From contig NZ_BAKH01000030.1 of assembly GCF_000614105.1 (NCBI RefSeq), positions 1 through 32,724 of the forward strand: a DNA stretch of 32,724 nt. The letters are read 5' to 3'. This DNA is from Prevotella micans DSM 21469 = JCM 16134. GTDB lineage: Bacteria > Bacteroidota > Bacteroidia > Bacteroidales > Bacteroidaceae. Below, in pieces: positions 6,245 to 15,982 of the stretch; position 1 is the first letter of the stretch, and each line of letters opens with the position of its first letter. The translations under genes were made by a program, and so were the position numbers. The notes under the pieces are model-generated. The model saw only the letters and a program-made list of their open reading frames with translations. It was not told the DNA's origin and did not search any database.

Positions 6245-8056
6245 TTATCGTTTGAGAAATTCTTTAAGAGAGATAGTAGCAATTTTTAACCCTTTAGCTT
6301 TAACCTGTAATCCATTGTCAGAGGTGAGTAAAATAGGATTCTCATCTTTGAACTTAAGAGCTACAGAAAGAATATTATTATCTGGGGATTTCTTATTAAA
6401 GTCGTTAGGCAATAATGATAAATCAGATAGTTCCATGGATACGTTCGGACAATCTAAAGACTTATTGATATTGCGTAATGCTTTTTCCACATTACGTTTA
6501 CCTTCACTATCAAGTGCAATCTTAAGTTTATCCAACTCATCAATTACTTTTGCCGATAACACAACAGAATATTTTGAATCTATCTTAGAAATGATATCCG
6601 GATAATTAACAAAGACATTTGTATCAATGATATATATATTCTTTTTACTATCAGAGCTGACAGATTTCTGTTTCGGTGTATCAAACTGCGATAAATCAAT
6701 TTTTCCTTTTATCTTAAGATTGATATCCCCAGCTTCAATAGACTTTTCTGTATAATCACTATTTTGAGAAGGAACTGGAGTGAAATCACCCATAGATACT
6801 TTTTGTAAATATGTTGCTACAGTCCTGTCGCAGGTAGTGTTCAAAATAGATTTGTCAGAAACAATAATTGTCAGTTGTTTTGCTCGGCTAGTAGCTACAT
6901 TAAATAGAGATTTCTCTAATGACATACTCATCATAGTATTGGGTATATAATATAGACATATATCACACGTCATACCCTGAACTCTTTCAACTGTATCTAT
7001 AAGTACGTTGTTAAGCCCACCGAATCTACTCACAAAACAATTTTGTAACATTCTAACTGTTGCACGAAATTTCGATAGAACTGAAATATTGATTTTTGGA
7101 TGACAACTTAGAATCTCAGCTATTATATCAATTGCATATGAACAACAAGAACGATCAGCCTTTTCCCCGATAGGCATTTCTGTAAGTATCAGAGAACAAC
7201 CTCCATTCTGTGGGGCAAACGTTAACTTGTTGACATCAATCTGGTACTCAAAATCAGCAACGGACTTGATGGGGGTGTGGTAAAAGATGCTTGTTAATGA
7301 TGCGGCGTTTGGTAATAAGCGATGTGACTCTGTGAGGATATATGACTTAAAGTCAAAGTTGTCACATAGAGTTTGAAAACCATTGGCCAACATTCCGTAA
7401 TCATTCCTAACCAGAGTTTCCTCACTTAATAGGATAATTGGCTGCATCTGGTTTTGGTCACCAATCCAAATGATTCTTTTTCCTAGATTTTTGCAAGCGG
7501 CAATCATTCCAAATAATGCTTGGCTTGCTTCATCCATTATTACATAATCGAATGGTTGCTCTTCATAGCATATCTTTGCCCATCCACTTGCATTGTAGAA
7601 AGTTGATAGTGTTACACTTCCAGGCATACAAGTTATCTGTTTACTTTCTACTGGACATATGTTTTTGCAAGAAATGAGTTCGTCAGCAGATACGTTTGTT
7701 TTCTTTACTTTCTTCTGAATAAGAAACTCTTTTAGAGAATCTTTTTGAGCTAATTCAATCAAAGCACGATTTGTCAATGCTGTAACAAGAACACTCTTGT
7801 TCTCTGTTATTAGTCGCGCGACAATTGCAGCCATCAAGTGCGTTTTACCAGTACCTGGAGGTCCTTGAAAAACCAATTCGTTGTTTGAGTTGAGAGATGC
7901 AACAATTTTGTCAACCTGAGAACTATTAGAATTAATTCTCTCAGGATTCCATACTATATTTCTTTTGCAGAATAATCTGGTGAAGTATTGCTGATAACAG
8001 TTATTAGGTTCTGATAATATTCCATTGGTGGCTCTTGCCCCAAAATGATAACACAA
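6245..8056 (-). CDS. SF1 helicase with C-terminal PIN nuclease domain (5'-truncated by frameshift)
   Basis: In 603-codon numbering from 8056, the helicase motifs are Walker A GPPGTGKT (65-72), motif Ia TALTNRAL, Walker B MDEAS (174-178), motif III GDQNQMQP, motif V DTVERVQGMTCD and motif VI NVATSRAK. This is the UvrD/Dna2/Upf1-like SF1 layout. Residues of about 472-600 form a PIN domain with the four expected acidic positions: D478 (IIDTN), E507 (VIDELDK), D559 (SPDNNIL) and D580 (TSDNGL). The product should unwind nucleic acid and cut RNA or single strands. The nominal start is a TTG, and the first 34 codons look non-coding. True helicase sequence begins near NPERINSNSSQVDK, so the natural N-terminus is almost certainly the gene at 7954-8514, one frame away. 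Without recoding, this part may not be translated. Confidence 0.75.
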   Translation of the reverse strand: MCYHFGARATNGILSEPNNCYQQYFTRLFCKRNIVWNPERINSNSSQVDKIVASLNSNNELVFQGPPGTGKTHLMAAIVARLITENKSVLVTALTNRALIELAQKDSLKEFLIQKKVKKTNVSADELISCKNICPVESKQITCMPGSVTLSTFYNASGWAKICYEEQPFDYVIMDEASQALFGMIAACKNLGKRIIWIGDQNQMQPIILLSEETLVRNDYGMLANGFQTLCDNFDFKSYILTESHRLLPNAASLTSIFYHTPIKSVADFEYQIDVNKLTFAPQNGGCSLILTEMPIGEKADRSCCSYAIDIIAEILSCHPKINISVLSKFRATVRMLQNCFVSRFGGLNNVLIDTVERVQGMTCDICLYYIPNTMMSMSLEKSLFNVATSRAKQLTIIVSDKSILNTTCDRTVATYLQKVSMGDFTPVPSQNSDYTEKSIEAGDINLKIKGKIDLSQFDTPKQKSVSSDSKKNIYIIDTNVFVNYPDIISKIDSKYSVVLSAKVIDELDKLKIALDSEGKRNVEKALRNINKSLDCPNVSMELSDLSLLPNDFNKKSPDNNILSVALKFKDENPILLTSDNGLQVKAKGLKIATISLKEFLKR

Positions 8057-8514
8057 CCTTCTAGTCGATTATCTATAAGATATTGGGACATCTCTAAGGA
8101 AATACCAGAAAATCCACACAACAGGAATCCGTTATCATCGGTTTTTCCTTGCCACACACAATGGACTTCAGAAAATTCTACTTGGTGTGAACGAAGTTTT
8201 CCCCATGTAGTGTCACCCCAATTTTTAGGAAGGCACATATCCTTCTCTAAGATAACGGCTGTAAAATATTCATTCTTTCGAGGAATTCCTTTGTCTTTTT
8301 TGAAGCGAAGCATTAATTGGCCAGAGCCCAAAACATTTCTGTCTGCTCCTATATCGTTCTTTTTCAAGTCAAGTTTTACATATTGAGTAACATACACGTC
8401 ATTGCTTGCTAACAAAGATATGGCTTTTGTATTCAGCAATTTCAAGTATGATTCAGAAATTGCTGTTAACTCTTTGTTTAAGAAGCGCTTATGGTTTTCT
8501 CTTGTATAATACAT
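7954..8514 (-). CDS. N-terminal barrel domain of the SF1 helicase, split off by a frameshift
   Basis: This 186-aa product begins with an ATG 11 bases after the stop of the giant ATPase gene. It contains a helical start (MYYTRENHKRFLNKELTAI) and then a beta-rich segment (LMLRFKKDKGIPRK, FTAVILEKDM, EVHCVWQGK, GCVIILGQEPPMEYYQNL). That is what the domain before the Walker A of Upf1/IGHMBP2-like helicases looks like. It stops with SPDYSAKEI at 7954, exactly where helicase sequence begins in the -1 frame. Restoring one base in the AT-rich stretch at about 7953-7961 (for example GAAATAATAG for GAAATATAG) would give one protein of about 755 aa reading AKEI, one residue, then VWNPERINSN. Whether this is a mutation, a sequencing error or recoding cannot be decided here. 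Confidence 0.65.
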   Translation of the reverse strand: MYYTRENHKRFLNKELTAISESYLKLLNTKAISLLASNDVYVTQYVKLDLKKNDIGADRNVLGSGQLMLRFKKDKGIPRKNEYFTAVILEKDMCLPKNWGDTTWGKLRSHQVEFSEVHCVWQGKTDDNGFLLCGFSGISLEMSQYLIDNRLEGCVIILGQEPPMEYYQNLITVISNTSPDYSAKEI

Positions 8515-8525
8515 AGCTATTCCAA

Positions 8526-11500
8526 TTAAAAATTAAATATATCATCATCTGAAAAACCTAAATCAACGTACCCATCTTCCTTCTTCTCGTTTAAACCGAA
8601 AGACTGAATAGCATCTGACTGAGAGTATTTGGGATTTTCAATCACAAAGCAAGTATGTTTTGACCCCCTGAATTGATTAGAAAGATCAGCAATAAGCTTT
8701 GGACTTATAACATCTGTATCGAAAATGAGATTGACATCTGGATTATCCATAAAAATATCCTTGAATCTTAAGGAATGAATACATTTGTCAAATCCATAGT
8801 TAAGTAATAAGTTGTCAGGGTCTTCCATTATTTCTGTAAAGATCCAAGGGTGCAGATACAATTTTCGTCCACGAGAACTAGTTATTGCAACTGTAATAGG
8901 TTTACCTTTATATTTAATAACTCCTTCTACTATTTGACTACTATCTTCTGGATTCCATTCAGAGCAATCATAATCGTCCAAACAATCCAAATAATCTTTG
9001 GCCGCAAATCTAGCTTCAAGATTAATTTGTTTTCTGGTTTCTTGGTCAGTATTGTCTTTTTCAGTATACTTTCCGTGTCCTTCCACTTCGGGATCATCAT
9101 AATTGTTTGAACTGTTATCTCTACGGGCTTCTTCAAGTAATCTTTCAAGTTCAGCAATGCGCTCATCCTTTTCTTGAACAATATCTGCCGAAACAAGAAA
9201 TATCTTATTCCAGTCCTCTTTGGTGAAAGGACATCTTAACGTGGAATTGGAATAAACATCAGCTAAAGAAGAAGCAGGTTCTCTGTTTGCTGTTATATAT
9301 ATATATCTAGAGTTAGGGAAATACATATATTCGCCAGTGTAACCTTTAAATAAATAGATGTTATTATAAATACCTCTATATGGGAGTTCTCCTTCTATTA
9401 TATATATCGATATTTTAGAATTCTGTTTCCAATCTAAATACAACTGATTTGACCATTCAGCTGCCTCACTGAAATCTTCTTCATTATATGAGCCAGTAAG
9501 TCGTAATGTTTTGTAGAGATTTGTCAGTATACTTACCTGATTTTCTGATTCTATTGGAAGCTGGAAAGAGTTCGCAACCCAATTAAAGAAGGATCTGATA
9601 ATGTTAGTATCATTAAGATTCCATACATTCTCTAATTTGTCCTCCTTAAATGATTTTCGTCGTTGTATCTCTTTACTTTCGTTGTCATGCAATCCAAGTT
9701 GAATCAAAAATTGTTTCTTCTCTGGCGTATTTGCCCAACTTCCAATGAACGGAGGAACTTGTTCTATAGGTAAGGTAAATTCATTACTATCAAAATATGT
9801 TCCAATTAATCTAGTGAAAGGATATTGAACTCCTCCATTGGCAATAACAGGACTTAACATGTCTGCGATATCTAGTGACATACCCTTTTCAAGTATTTTA
9901 ATGAAAAGATCCTGATTATTTGCACGAATGCATGATTTTAGCGTAATATCGAAATAATTGTAGCCATAACACCTTCTATACACAACAAGAAAACAGAATT
10001 GTTCTGCTGTGATTAGTTGAGTTGATGCACTCAGTTCCTTATACAACTGATTTCGGACATCGGTCGGATTAACTTCTCTTTGAGCAAAGATTTTTTCATA
10101 TCCATCAATACTAGAAAATTTTGAACTTACATTGCTCAGTATGGAAGACGACGAATATGATGGTAGTATTTGGGAAAGCGAGAAAGTATATATATTTGCT
10201 CCTATTCTTATAGAGAAATCATCCTTTAGGTTATATTCAGACAAACTCTTACCATCAATTGTTACTATTGAGCGCGCATGACTAATAGCTGTATCGTTGG
10301 ATAAAGCCATCCTCATCCATCTATATTCGAAAGATTCTTTGTTATACTCAGACGTGCTTAAGAGTGGCATGGCTTTTAAGCTCGATGCATATGCCGCCTG
10401 AGAATTCAGGTCAGATTGTTCGACAATGTGAAGTAGACTTGCCGTAGGTATATTACTTTTTGAAAACAGGGATGTTGTAAACCCTGGTCTCCAATATGAC
10501 AGGAATGTTTTATGTATCTCTGAAATATCCGTGATATCTATCAAATCATCTATACATGGTTCGATAATACTAGAATAAATATCTGTCGATGCAACAAGAT
10601 ACTTAGTTATAAAATCATTACTCTCTTCTTGTTTTAGCATATGATCAAATAGCCAAACTGGGCAATTGGAATTATATGCAAACATTGAAGACAATGGACA
10701 GTAGCTGCCATTTTGATTCTTAAATATTTCCCATTTCTTAAGAGTTCCAGCTCCGATGTTTTCAAATTTTGAAACGTTGACAAACAATTGTAATCTCTCA
10801 TTATATGTGAGTAGATCCAATGATTCTTCTTTTATCTTTTCAAAAATTGATTTCTCATCTTGACTATCAATAAACAATGATAAGGGATGATCTTCAATAG
10901 AATGATTAGAACATTTAAACCCAAGTTTTGATAATATTGGTTTGATTGTAGAAATTTTCTCCGTTGAAATCAAAAGTTTATCTTCTACATTAATCTCACT
11001 AATTGTTTTCCATTCTTCTCCAAACATAAATGTAGGAACGAGTGGAATTAGAGCCTGGGCCTTTTCTTCTTTTGCCAGCCATTCGTAGAAAGATGTACCT
11101 AATTCATCACTAGATTCAATTACCCATTTCTTAAGAATATCAAGATTATTCTCCAGTATAGAGATGATTGCCTCTGTGGTAATCTTTTCTATGCCAAAAA
11201 TATCTTTAGACAATGAACTTGAATCAATGGACTCATGAGGTAAATGCTTTGTGGTGCCAATGAGTCTATAGAAAGAGGATGCACCGATTGCAGCAGATAG
11301 ACCTGAAGCATCAAATATAATGTTATTTGGTCCTACGATTTCACTAATATCATTAAGGATAAATGGTATGCTTGTTAGAGCATCCTTATATCCACGGTTA
11401 AATGAATCTACCAAAGCAGCTGTATCCTGACTAGAGTAAGATAGTTCTTTCGTTGGCAGTAGATTAAGATAATTTGTATTGAGTTCAGAAGCATAGTTTG

Positions 11501-14108
11501 CGACCATGCTTACTATTTCCTTTCCTATTGAATAAAATAAGAAATAATTCCATGGATTGTCGCTCTGGATTCCTTCTCTGTCTGACTTGGGAATAAAATC
11601 AGCATTCAAATAAAAAGGGAATTTAAATCTATGCTCATTCATCGGAAGATAAGCATATAATGATAACTCATCTTTTCCAATAGGCATGACATGCCCCTCT
11701 TCATCAAGCCTGATGGCAAATGAGATAGAGGTTTCTGTAGCTGATGCAATACGGTCAGGAATACCAGCAACTTCTGTAAGCTCATTGCCGTCTTGATCAA
11801 GCTTGATAAAATAATTTTCGTTTTCTCCTCTATTGTTAATCCTTTCCTTTCTCCTGATTTGAATACCAGCTTTTCTGAATTCGTCGTCATTCACGAAAAT
11901 ATTGTCCGAAGAGAAAATACAGAAATCTTCAGATAGATGATCCTCATTGAAAGAATTTACTAGTGAAACTGTATTATTCTTTCTGTCTATGTTTTTTTGA
12001 ATAGTCAAACATTTATCTTGATCTATTAATTGCACTCGATTAGTTTTCCTAAGGAATAACATAAATCTGGGCTCAGAAAACACCTCTTTAATTGCATCGT
12101 TATATTCAGAAAGAGTTTCTTCGTCCATTTTTAGGGCAATGGCAACATTCTCCTTTTGATTGAAAATGGAACCAGAGGGGTCAATTCTCAATGATTCATA
12201 CCATATTGGTAATAATTGCCATGGAATATCTTTTACACCATTGAATTCTCTTTGATATTTGGCATATTTATGGAGAAATTCCTTTTGCTTCTCTACATCC
12301 TCCTCAATGTCGTTGACATGGAAGTAAAAGGCTTTGAAATCGTTATAGACTGGTAAACTCTTGTCGAATGAGAAATTGTAACCTGCACTTTTTATTAATA
12401 CAGACTCAGAATTCGTAAATACCGACTTAAAACCAATACCTTTGTATCCTGTTTTCTTCTTATTTGCACTCTTAGTGCTTTTAGCTGCTGATGTAATTGA
12501 TTCAAAATCATGTTTATTGAAAGCAAATCCGTCGTGGGTTAGTACGAAATAATTATCGCTCAGTTGTAACTTTACTTTAACGCCATTTTCAGGAGCAGCA
12601 TCATCTGCATTTTGAAGAAGTTCAAAAAACATTCTTTTTTTGCTGGTATAGAGATTTTGGCCGACTTCTTCAAGCAAGTTGGCTACACTAGTGTTGGTAT
12701 TAGGACTGGTATGTTGTTTAAAGGAAAGGGAAACAGACTCCTTATATGGGTTTTCAACTTCTTTGATTTTATTAGATAGCACACAGAACATATAAGGCGA
12801 GCCCTGCTCTAAACGGTATTCTTTGCTTGGCATGTCAATCTCAACCTCATAGTAATTGCCTGGAACAAAGAAGTTACGCAACCTGTTATCTACAACAACT
12901 ATAAGACAATTTCCATTAATCGGGTCTAAGAGTAACTTACCATTGTTTTCTTCATTGGTTTCACCTGTGGACATTAAATCAGTGATAAAATATTTGGAAT
13001 TAATCTCTATAACCTTACCAACAAATTGATTAGTAGTTAATCCCATTGTAGTCAACAGATCAGTAAGGCTAAGCTCATAGAGATTCTCGTCATATTTATC
13101 TTCGACAAAAAACTTTCTACTAAAGAGCAGTTCTCCGTTGTCTTCACCCATATATGCCACACGAATATGCTCTCCAGGAAACACTTCATCGCTAGCACGG
13201 ACAACTTTATTAGGCGATAGCTCATCTCTATCTATATTGCTAAGTATACCTGTATTACCAATGTCTACAACAGCCATTTTGTTGTTAACGCTTTTTACTA
13301 TAGCATCAACAATATCGCCTTTATTTAGTTGTGAACGCAGCCAATCAACTTTAGCTTTCTTTTCCTCGGCTTCGATGGGACGCATATCAAAAACAACTGC
13401 CCTTGATTTTTCATTGTATTTTAGATACACAAATTCAAGCTCCTCATCGATGGCTATTTCATTGTTTACCAACCTTGTTTTATAAGGTTCAACAAAACGT
13501 TTAGAAGGTACAACAACCCTTACCAATCCATCTGCTTCAACAACTGCAGATATAGAATTCTCGTTTTGTATAATACCTTTGAACAAACCTTTTATTCGCT
13601 CATTCTCATTATGCGTTCTTGCATAATAATCATGCAACGCCAATACACTCATAGATATTTTGTTACGATGCTTCTCAGCGTCGTAGTTGTTGTCTATTAC
13701 AACACAAGTAATTTCTTCACCTTCTGTATACTCTATTTTGGGAAGTTCACTTATATGAACAAGCGCTGTGCTATCTCCTAAGTTTACTATAAGGCCAAAA
13801 CTTTCAACGGACTTTATGGTAACCTTATAAATAGTACCTTTTTCTACTGTTCGTGGGTTAGGTAGAAGGTCTTTTCGACTAAGATTTAACTTTCCATCAG
13901 GTAATTCTCTGATGATTTTAACATCAAGATAGTCACCTACAGATAATTTAGAAAGAATAACAGACTGATTTGACCAAGCTATATCATGAAGCCTAATCAA
14001 TCCGTCAACGCCATTGGGCATTCTTGCAAACGCTCCAAACTCTTGCTTGATGCTGGTAATTCTTACGCGAATAATATCGCCGACTATAGGATTATTATAT
14101 GTTGTCAT
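8526..14108 (-). CDS. Giant S1-domain / sacsin-type GHKL ATPase (about 1860 aa)
   Basis: Four S1/OB-like segments lead the protein: about 8-80 (VGDIIRVRITSIKQEFGAFA, then GLIRLHDIA), 90-157 (GLIVNLGDSTALVHISELP), a more divergent one at 174-243, and 264-334 (GDIVDAIVKSVNNKMAVVDI). These are RNA-binding folds. A sacsin/Hsp90-type ATPase follows at about 475-640, with N-box FELLQNADDA, G1 box THDGFAF and G2 box GYKGIGFKSVF. The next thousand residues are a helical and mixed region. A coiled coil (EKDERIAELERLLEEARRD) precedes a C-terminal domain of about 170 aa (SSRGRKLYLHPW, NPDVNLIFDTDV, CFVIENPKYSQSD) like those ending other sacsin-type bacterial proteins (DUF3883/NO VEIN-like). It is the second gene of the operon, 34 bases after the reverse transcriptase. 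I chose the ATG at 14108; the two-codon longer frame starts with TTG. It is intact and has no signal peptide. Confidence 0.75.
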   Translation of the reverse strand: MTTYNNPIVGDIIRVRITSIKQEFGAFARMPNGVDGLIRLHDIAWSNQSVILSKLSVGDYLDVKIIRELPDGKLNLSRKDLLPNPRTVEKGTIYKVTIKSVESFGLIVNLGDSTALVHISELPKIEYTEGEEITCVVIDNNYDAEKHRNKISMSVLALHDYYARTHNENERIKGLFKGIIQNENSISAVVEADGLVRVVVPSKRFVEPYKTRLVNNEIAIDEELEFVYLKYNEKSRAVVFDMRPIEAEEKKAKVDWLRSQLNKGDIVDAIVKSVNNKMAVVDIGNTGILSNIDRDELSPNKVVRASDEVFPGEHIRVAYMGEDNGELLFSRKFFVEDKYDENLYELSLTDLLTTMGLTTNQFVGKVIEINSKYFITDLMSTGETNEENNGKLLLDPINGNCLIVVVDNRLRNFFVPGNYYEVEIDMPSKEYRLEQGSPYMFCVLSNKIKEVENPYKESVSLSFKQHTSPNTNTSVANLLEEVGQNLYTSKKRMFFELLQNADDAAPENGVKVKLQLSDNYFVLTHDGFAFNKHDFESITSAAKSTKSANKKKTGYKGIGFKSVFTNSESVLIKSAGYNFSFDKSLPVYNDFKAFYFHVNDIEEDVEKQKEFLHKYAKYQREFNGVKDIPWQLLPIWYESLRIDPSGSIFNQKENVAIALKMDEETLSEYNDAIKEVFSEPRFMLFLRKTNRVQLIDQDKCLTIQKNIDRKNNTVSLVNSFNEDHLSEDFCIFSSDNIFVNDDEFRKAGIQIRRKERINNRGENENYFIKLDQDGNELTEVAGIPDRIASATETSISFAIRLDEEGHVMPIGKDELSLYAYLPMNEHRFKFPFYLNADFIPKSDREGIQSDNPWNYFLFYSIGKEIVSMVANYASELNTNYLNLLPTKELSYSSQDTAALVDSFNRGYKDALTSIPFILNDISEIVGPNNIIFDASGLSAAIGASSFYRLIGTTKHLPHESIDSSSLSKDIFGIEKITTEAIISILENNLDILKKWVIESSDELGTSFYEWLAKEEKAQALIPLVPTFMFGEEWKTISEINVEDKLLISTEKISTIKPILSKLGFKCSNHSIEDHPLSLFIDSQDEKSIFEKIKEESLDLLTYNERLQLFVNVSKFENIGAGTLKKWEIFKNQNGSYCPLSSMFAYNSNCPVWLFDHMLKQEESNDFITKYLVASTDIYSSIIEPCIDDLIDITDISEIHKTFLSYWRPGFTTSLFSKSNIPTASLLHIVEQSDLNSQAAYASSLKAMPLLSTSEYNKESFEYRWMRMALSNDTAISHARSIVTIDGKSLSEYNLKDDFSIRIGANIYTFSLSQILPSYSSSSILSNVSSKFSSIDGYEKIFAQREVNPTDVRNQLYKELSASTQLITAEQFCFLVVYRRCYGYNYFDITLKSCIRANNQDLFIKILEKGMSLDIADMLSPVIANGGVQYPFTRLIGTYFDSNEFTLPIEQVPPFIGSWANTPEKKQFLIQLGLHDNESKEIQRRKSFKEDKLENVWNLNDTNIIRSFFNWVANSFQLPIESENQVSILTNLYKTLRLTGSYNEEDFSEAAEWSNQLYLDWKQNSKISIYIIEGELPYRGIYNNIYLFKGYTGEYMYFPNSRYIYITANREPASSLADVYSNSTLRCPFTKEDWNKIFLVSADIVQEKDERIAELERLLEEARRDNSSNNYDDPEVEGHGKYTEKDNTDQETRKQINLEARFAAKDYLDCLDDYDCSEWNPEDSSQIVEGVIKYKGKPITVAITSSRGRKLYLHPWIFTEIMEDPDNLLLNYGFDKCIHSLRFKDIFMDNPDVNLIFDTDVISPKLIADLSNQFRGSKHTCFVIENPKYSQSDAIQSFGLNEKKEDGYVDLGFSDDDIFNF

Positions 14109-14142
14109 AAACAATATTCTCTTTTAGTATAATTCTTCAATT

Positions 14143-15855
14143 CTATTTATTTGTCGTATCAAAATCCTCTTCTATGGTTTCATAATATGCCCTCGTCTCC
14201 CTAAATGTAATCACTGGTGTAACCTTCTTCAAGGTTTCCTTGTCGACGATGGAATCATGAGGTAAACCATTCACAAATACAGCCTTTAACCAATCATTGT
14301 TCCATAAGGGGATTTCACTGTTCCCCATTACGAGTTGGCAGAGTCGTAGTGAATATGGTGATCTTCCTGTATTCTTGTCCTGAGTATAGGTCATGTTCTG
14401 AAGCCAAAGCTGGTTGTAGTCAGAATTGGGTTGATTGCAGAGCTTGTTGTACACCAAATCAATGATAGATTGCTTTTCCATCATGTCCTTAAGAGAGTTA
14501 ATCATACGGCTAATTATCCGGAGAGCATAATGTACACAACCAACATTTTCAAGAGCAATCTGGACACAGATAGCAGACAAGGCTCGTACACTGCCACCAG
14601 GAATATATTTAGGTCGCTTGTGGTTTTTCAGTTCCGAAAATATACCTTCTAATTTAGCTAGTTTTGTATCTTCGCCAAGATCAACAGATTCCCAATTCTT
14701 TGCCTTTGAGTTGTTATTCTCTTTGAGCGATTTCAGATGCTCTTCGATTCTTTTGTCAATGTCCGAAAGCATTATCCTAATAGAACCACTGTCGGGATAT
14801 TGGCGAGAAAACATGAGAATGTAGAGCAAATGTTTCTCGTAGCTGTCGAAGTCAACACCTTTCTTGTTAAAAATAGGAGTATTGTAGATGTAAGCAAGTT
14901 TGTCGGACTTAACTGCGTCTGTCACGATGCTGTCACTAATTTTTGTCTTTTGACTGTTCATACGGAAATTCAGTCTTTCCAAAACCTTCTGAAGGATGTA
15001 GGAGATTTCTTCAAGCGCATCTTTATTACTACAGAAAATACGATAGTCATCACGATAGCGGATAATCTCGTATGCAGGAAATGCTTTACCTTGCTCCTCG
15101 TATTCCTTGGCTTTGGCTTGCAATGCTTCGTGCAACAGAAGGTCGGAATAACCTAGGATTATCTCACCCACAAAGTCAAAGATCGCACTACCTTGCGGAA
15201 TACCAATATTGCGACCTTGCTGTAAAGCACGAAGGAATTTCTGTATGTTTTGAGCAATTGGGCTTTGGATACCTGTTGCAATGGTTGTGTCTTTGAGAGA
15301 AAAAGCCCAATCGAATGCCTGAGGATTGACAGAACCATAGCAATTGGTAATATCAGCCACAAACATATAGCGATATTCCAGCGATAATTCAATAGAACGT
15401 TGTTCCATACTGTTCCACCAATTGTTGATAGTCGTTGCCTTATGGAACGGCTCTTTCTCGTTAGGGATGACTGGAATTGCACAAGATGTTATATGCGAGA
15501 CCTTATACTTCTCAAACAAATTTTTTACTACCTGCCAGTTTGTTTCGCAACAAACTTCTCTAACAAGGAAATAGTAAAGGAAAGGATTTGCAAGAACAAT
15601 AGGACGAACGGCATAGCGTCCATCCTTGTTGAGCAGTATGTCAAGATTCACATCAGAGAGAGACTCTATAGAAATGCCTTTTTGTAGACACTCCTCATAG
15701 GGAGTGGTTCCGACCTTCTCGCAGACATACTTCAGAACTTCATCAAACGTAAAGTACTCCGGTAGTTCAAATCCATGGTATTGCTCAGATTTCATGAAGA
15801 AGTCCATCGCTTCATCATGATTCAAAGTTAGTATATTATTAGCGGTTTTACTCAT
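14143..15855 (-). CDS. Reverse transcriptase of the UG/Abi (DRT-like) group
   Basis: This 570-aa protein has the core motifs of an RNA-directed DNA polymerase. They are motif A FVADITNCYGS (D168), motif B NIGIPQGSAIFDF (218-222), motif C RYRDDYRIF (D269, D270) and motif D LNFRMNSQKTK. Its N-terminus (FFMKSEQYHGFELPEYFTF) and a helical C-terminal extension of about 260 aa are the style of the unknown-group/abortive-infection reverse transcriptases. There is no maturase or endonuclease domain, which argues against a group II intron. Members of this group act in antiphage defence, some making protein-primed or RNA-templated DNA. It is the first gene of the operon, with its own promoter, and the following gene starts 34 bases downstream. 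It is intact, with a clear ATG. I cannot assign a numbered DRT type. Confidence 0.85.
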   Translation of the reverse strand: MSKTANNILTLNHDEAMDFFMKSEQYHGFELPEYFTFDEVLKYVCEKVGTTPYEECLQKGISIESLSDVNLDILLNKDGRYAVRPIVLANPFLYYFLVREVCCETNWQVVKNLFEKYKVSHITSCAIPVIPNEKEPFHKATTINNWWNSMEQRSIELSLEYRYMFVADITNCYGSVNPQAFDWAFSLKDTTIATGIQSPIAQNIQKFLRALQQGRNIGIPQGSAIFDFVGEIILGYSDLLLHEALQAKAKEYEEQGKAFPAYEIIRYRDDYRIFCSNKDALEEISYILQKVLERLNFRMNSQKTKISDSIVTDAVKSDKLAYIYNTPIFNKKGVDFDSYEKHLLYILMFSRQYPDSGSIRIMLSDIDKRIEEHLKSLKENNNSKAKNWESVDLGEDTKLAKLEGIFSELKNHKRPKYIPGGSVRALSAICVQIALENVGCVHYALRIISRMINSLKDMMEKQSIIDLVYNKLCNQPNSDYNQLWLQNMTYTQDKNTGRSPYSLRLCQLVMGNSEIPLWNNDWLKAVFVNGLPHDSIVDKETLKKVTPVITFRETRAYYETIEEDFDTTNK

Positions 15856-15904
15856 CTTTGTATCATTTGTGATTATCCTCGCGTAGAATTGTCAAATTTT
15901 AACC

Positions 15905-15938
15905 ACAAAAATAATCACAATTTTTGAAATATAACCAA
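15905..15938 (-). promoter_or_regulatory. Bacteroidales-type promoter of the reverse transcriptase operon
   Basis: On the - strand TTTGG (15938-15934) is followed after 21 bases by TATTTTTG (15912-15905), matching the Bacteroidetes -33 TTTG and -7 TAnnTTTG pattern. The predicted start of transcription is near 15898, leaving a leader of about 40 bases to the ATG at 15855. With the hairpin upstream it makes the operon independent of the broken mobV gene. Confidence 0.6.
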
Positions 15939-15982
15939 ATTACGAGAAGATTCTTCGCTTTATAGCAACATTTTAACAGTTG

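Noticed and set aside
7945..7990. Programmed -1 frameshift in the helicase gene
   Set aside because: No X-XXY-YYZ slippery heptamer in the right phase and no clear downstream structure; one missing base explains it better.
14143..15855. Group II intron or diversity-generating retroelement
   Set aside because: The reverse transcriptase has no maturase or HNH part, no intron-like ends are seen, and I found no template/variable repeat pair or variable protein. The partners are ATPase and helicase genes.
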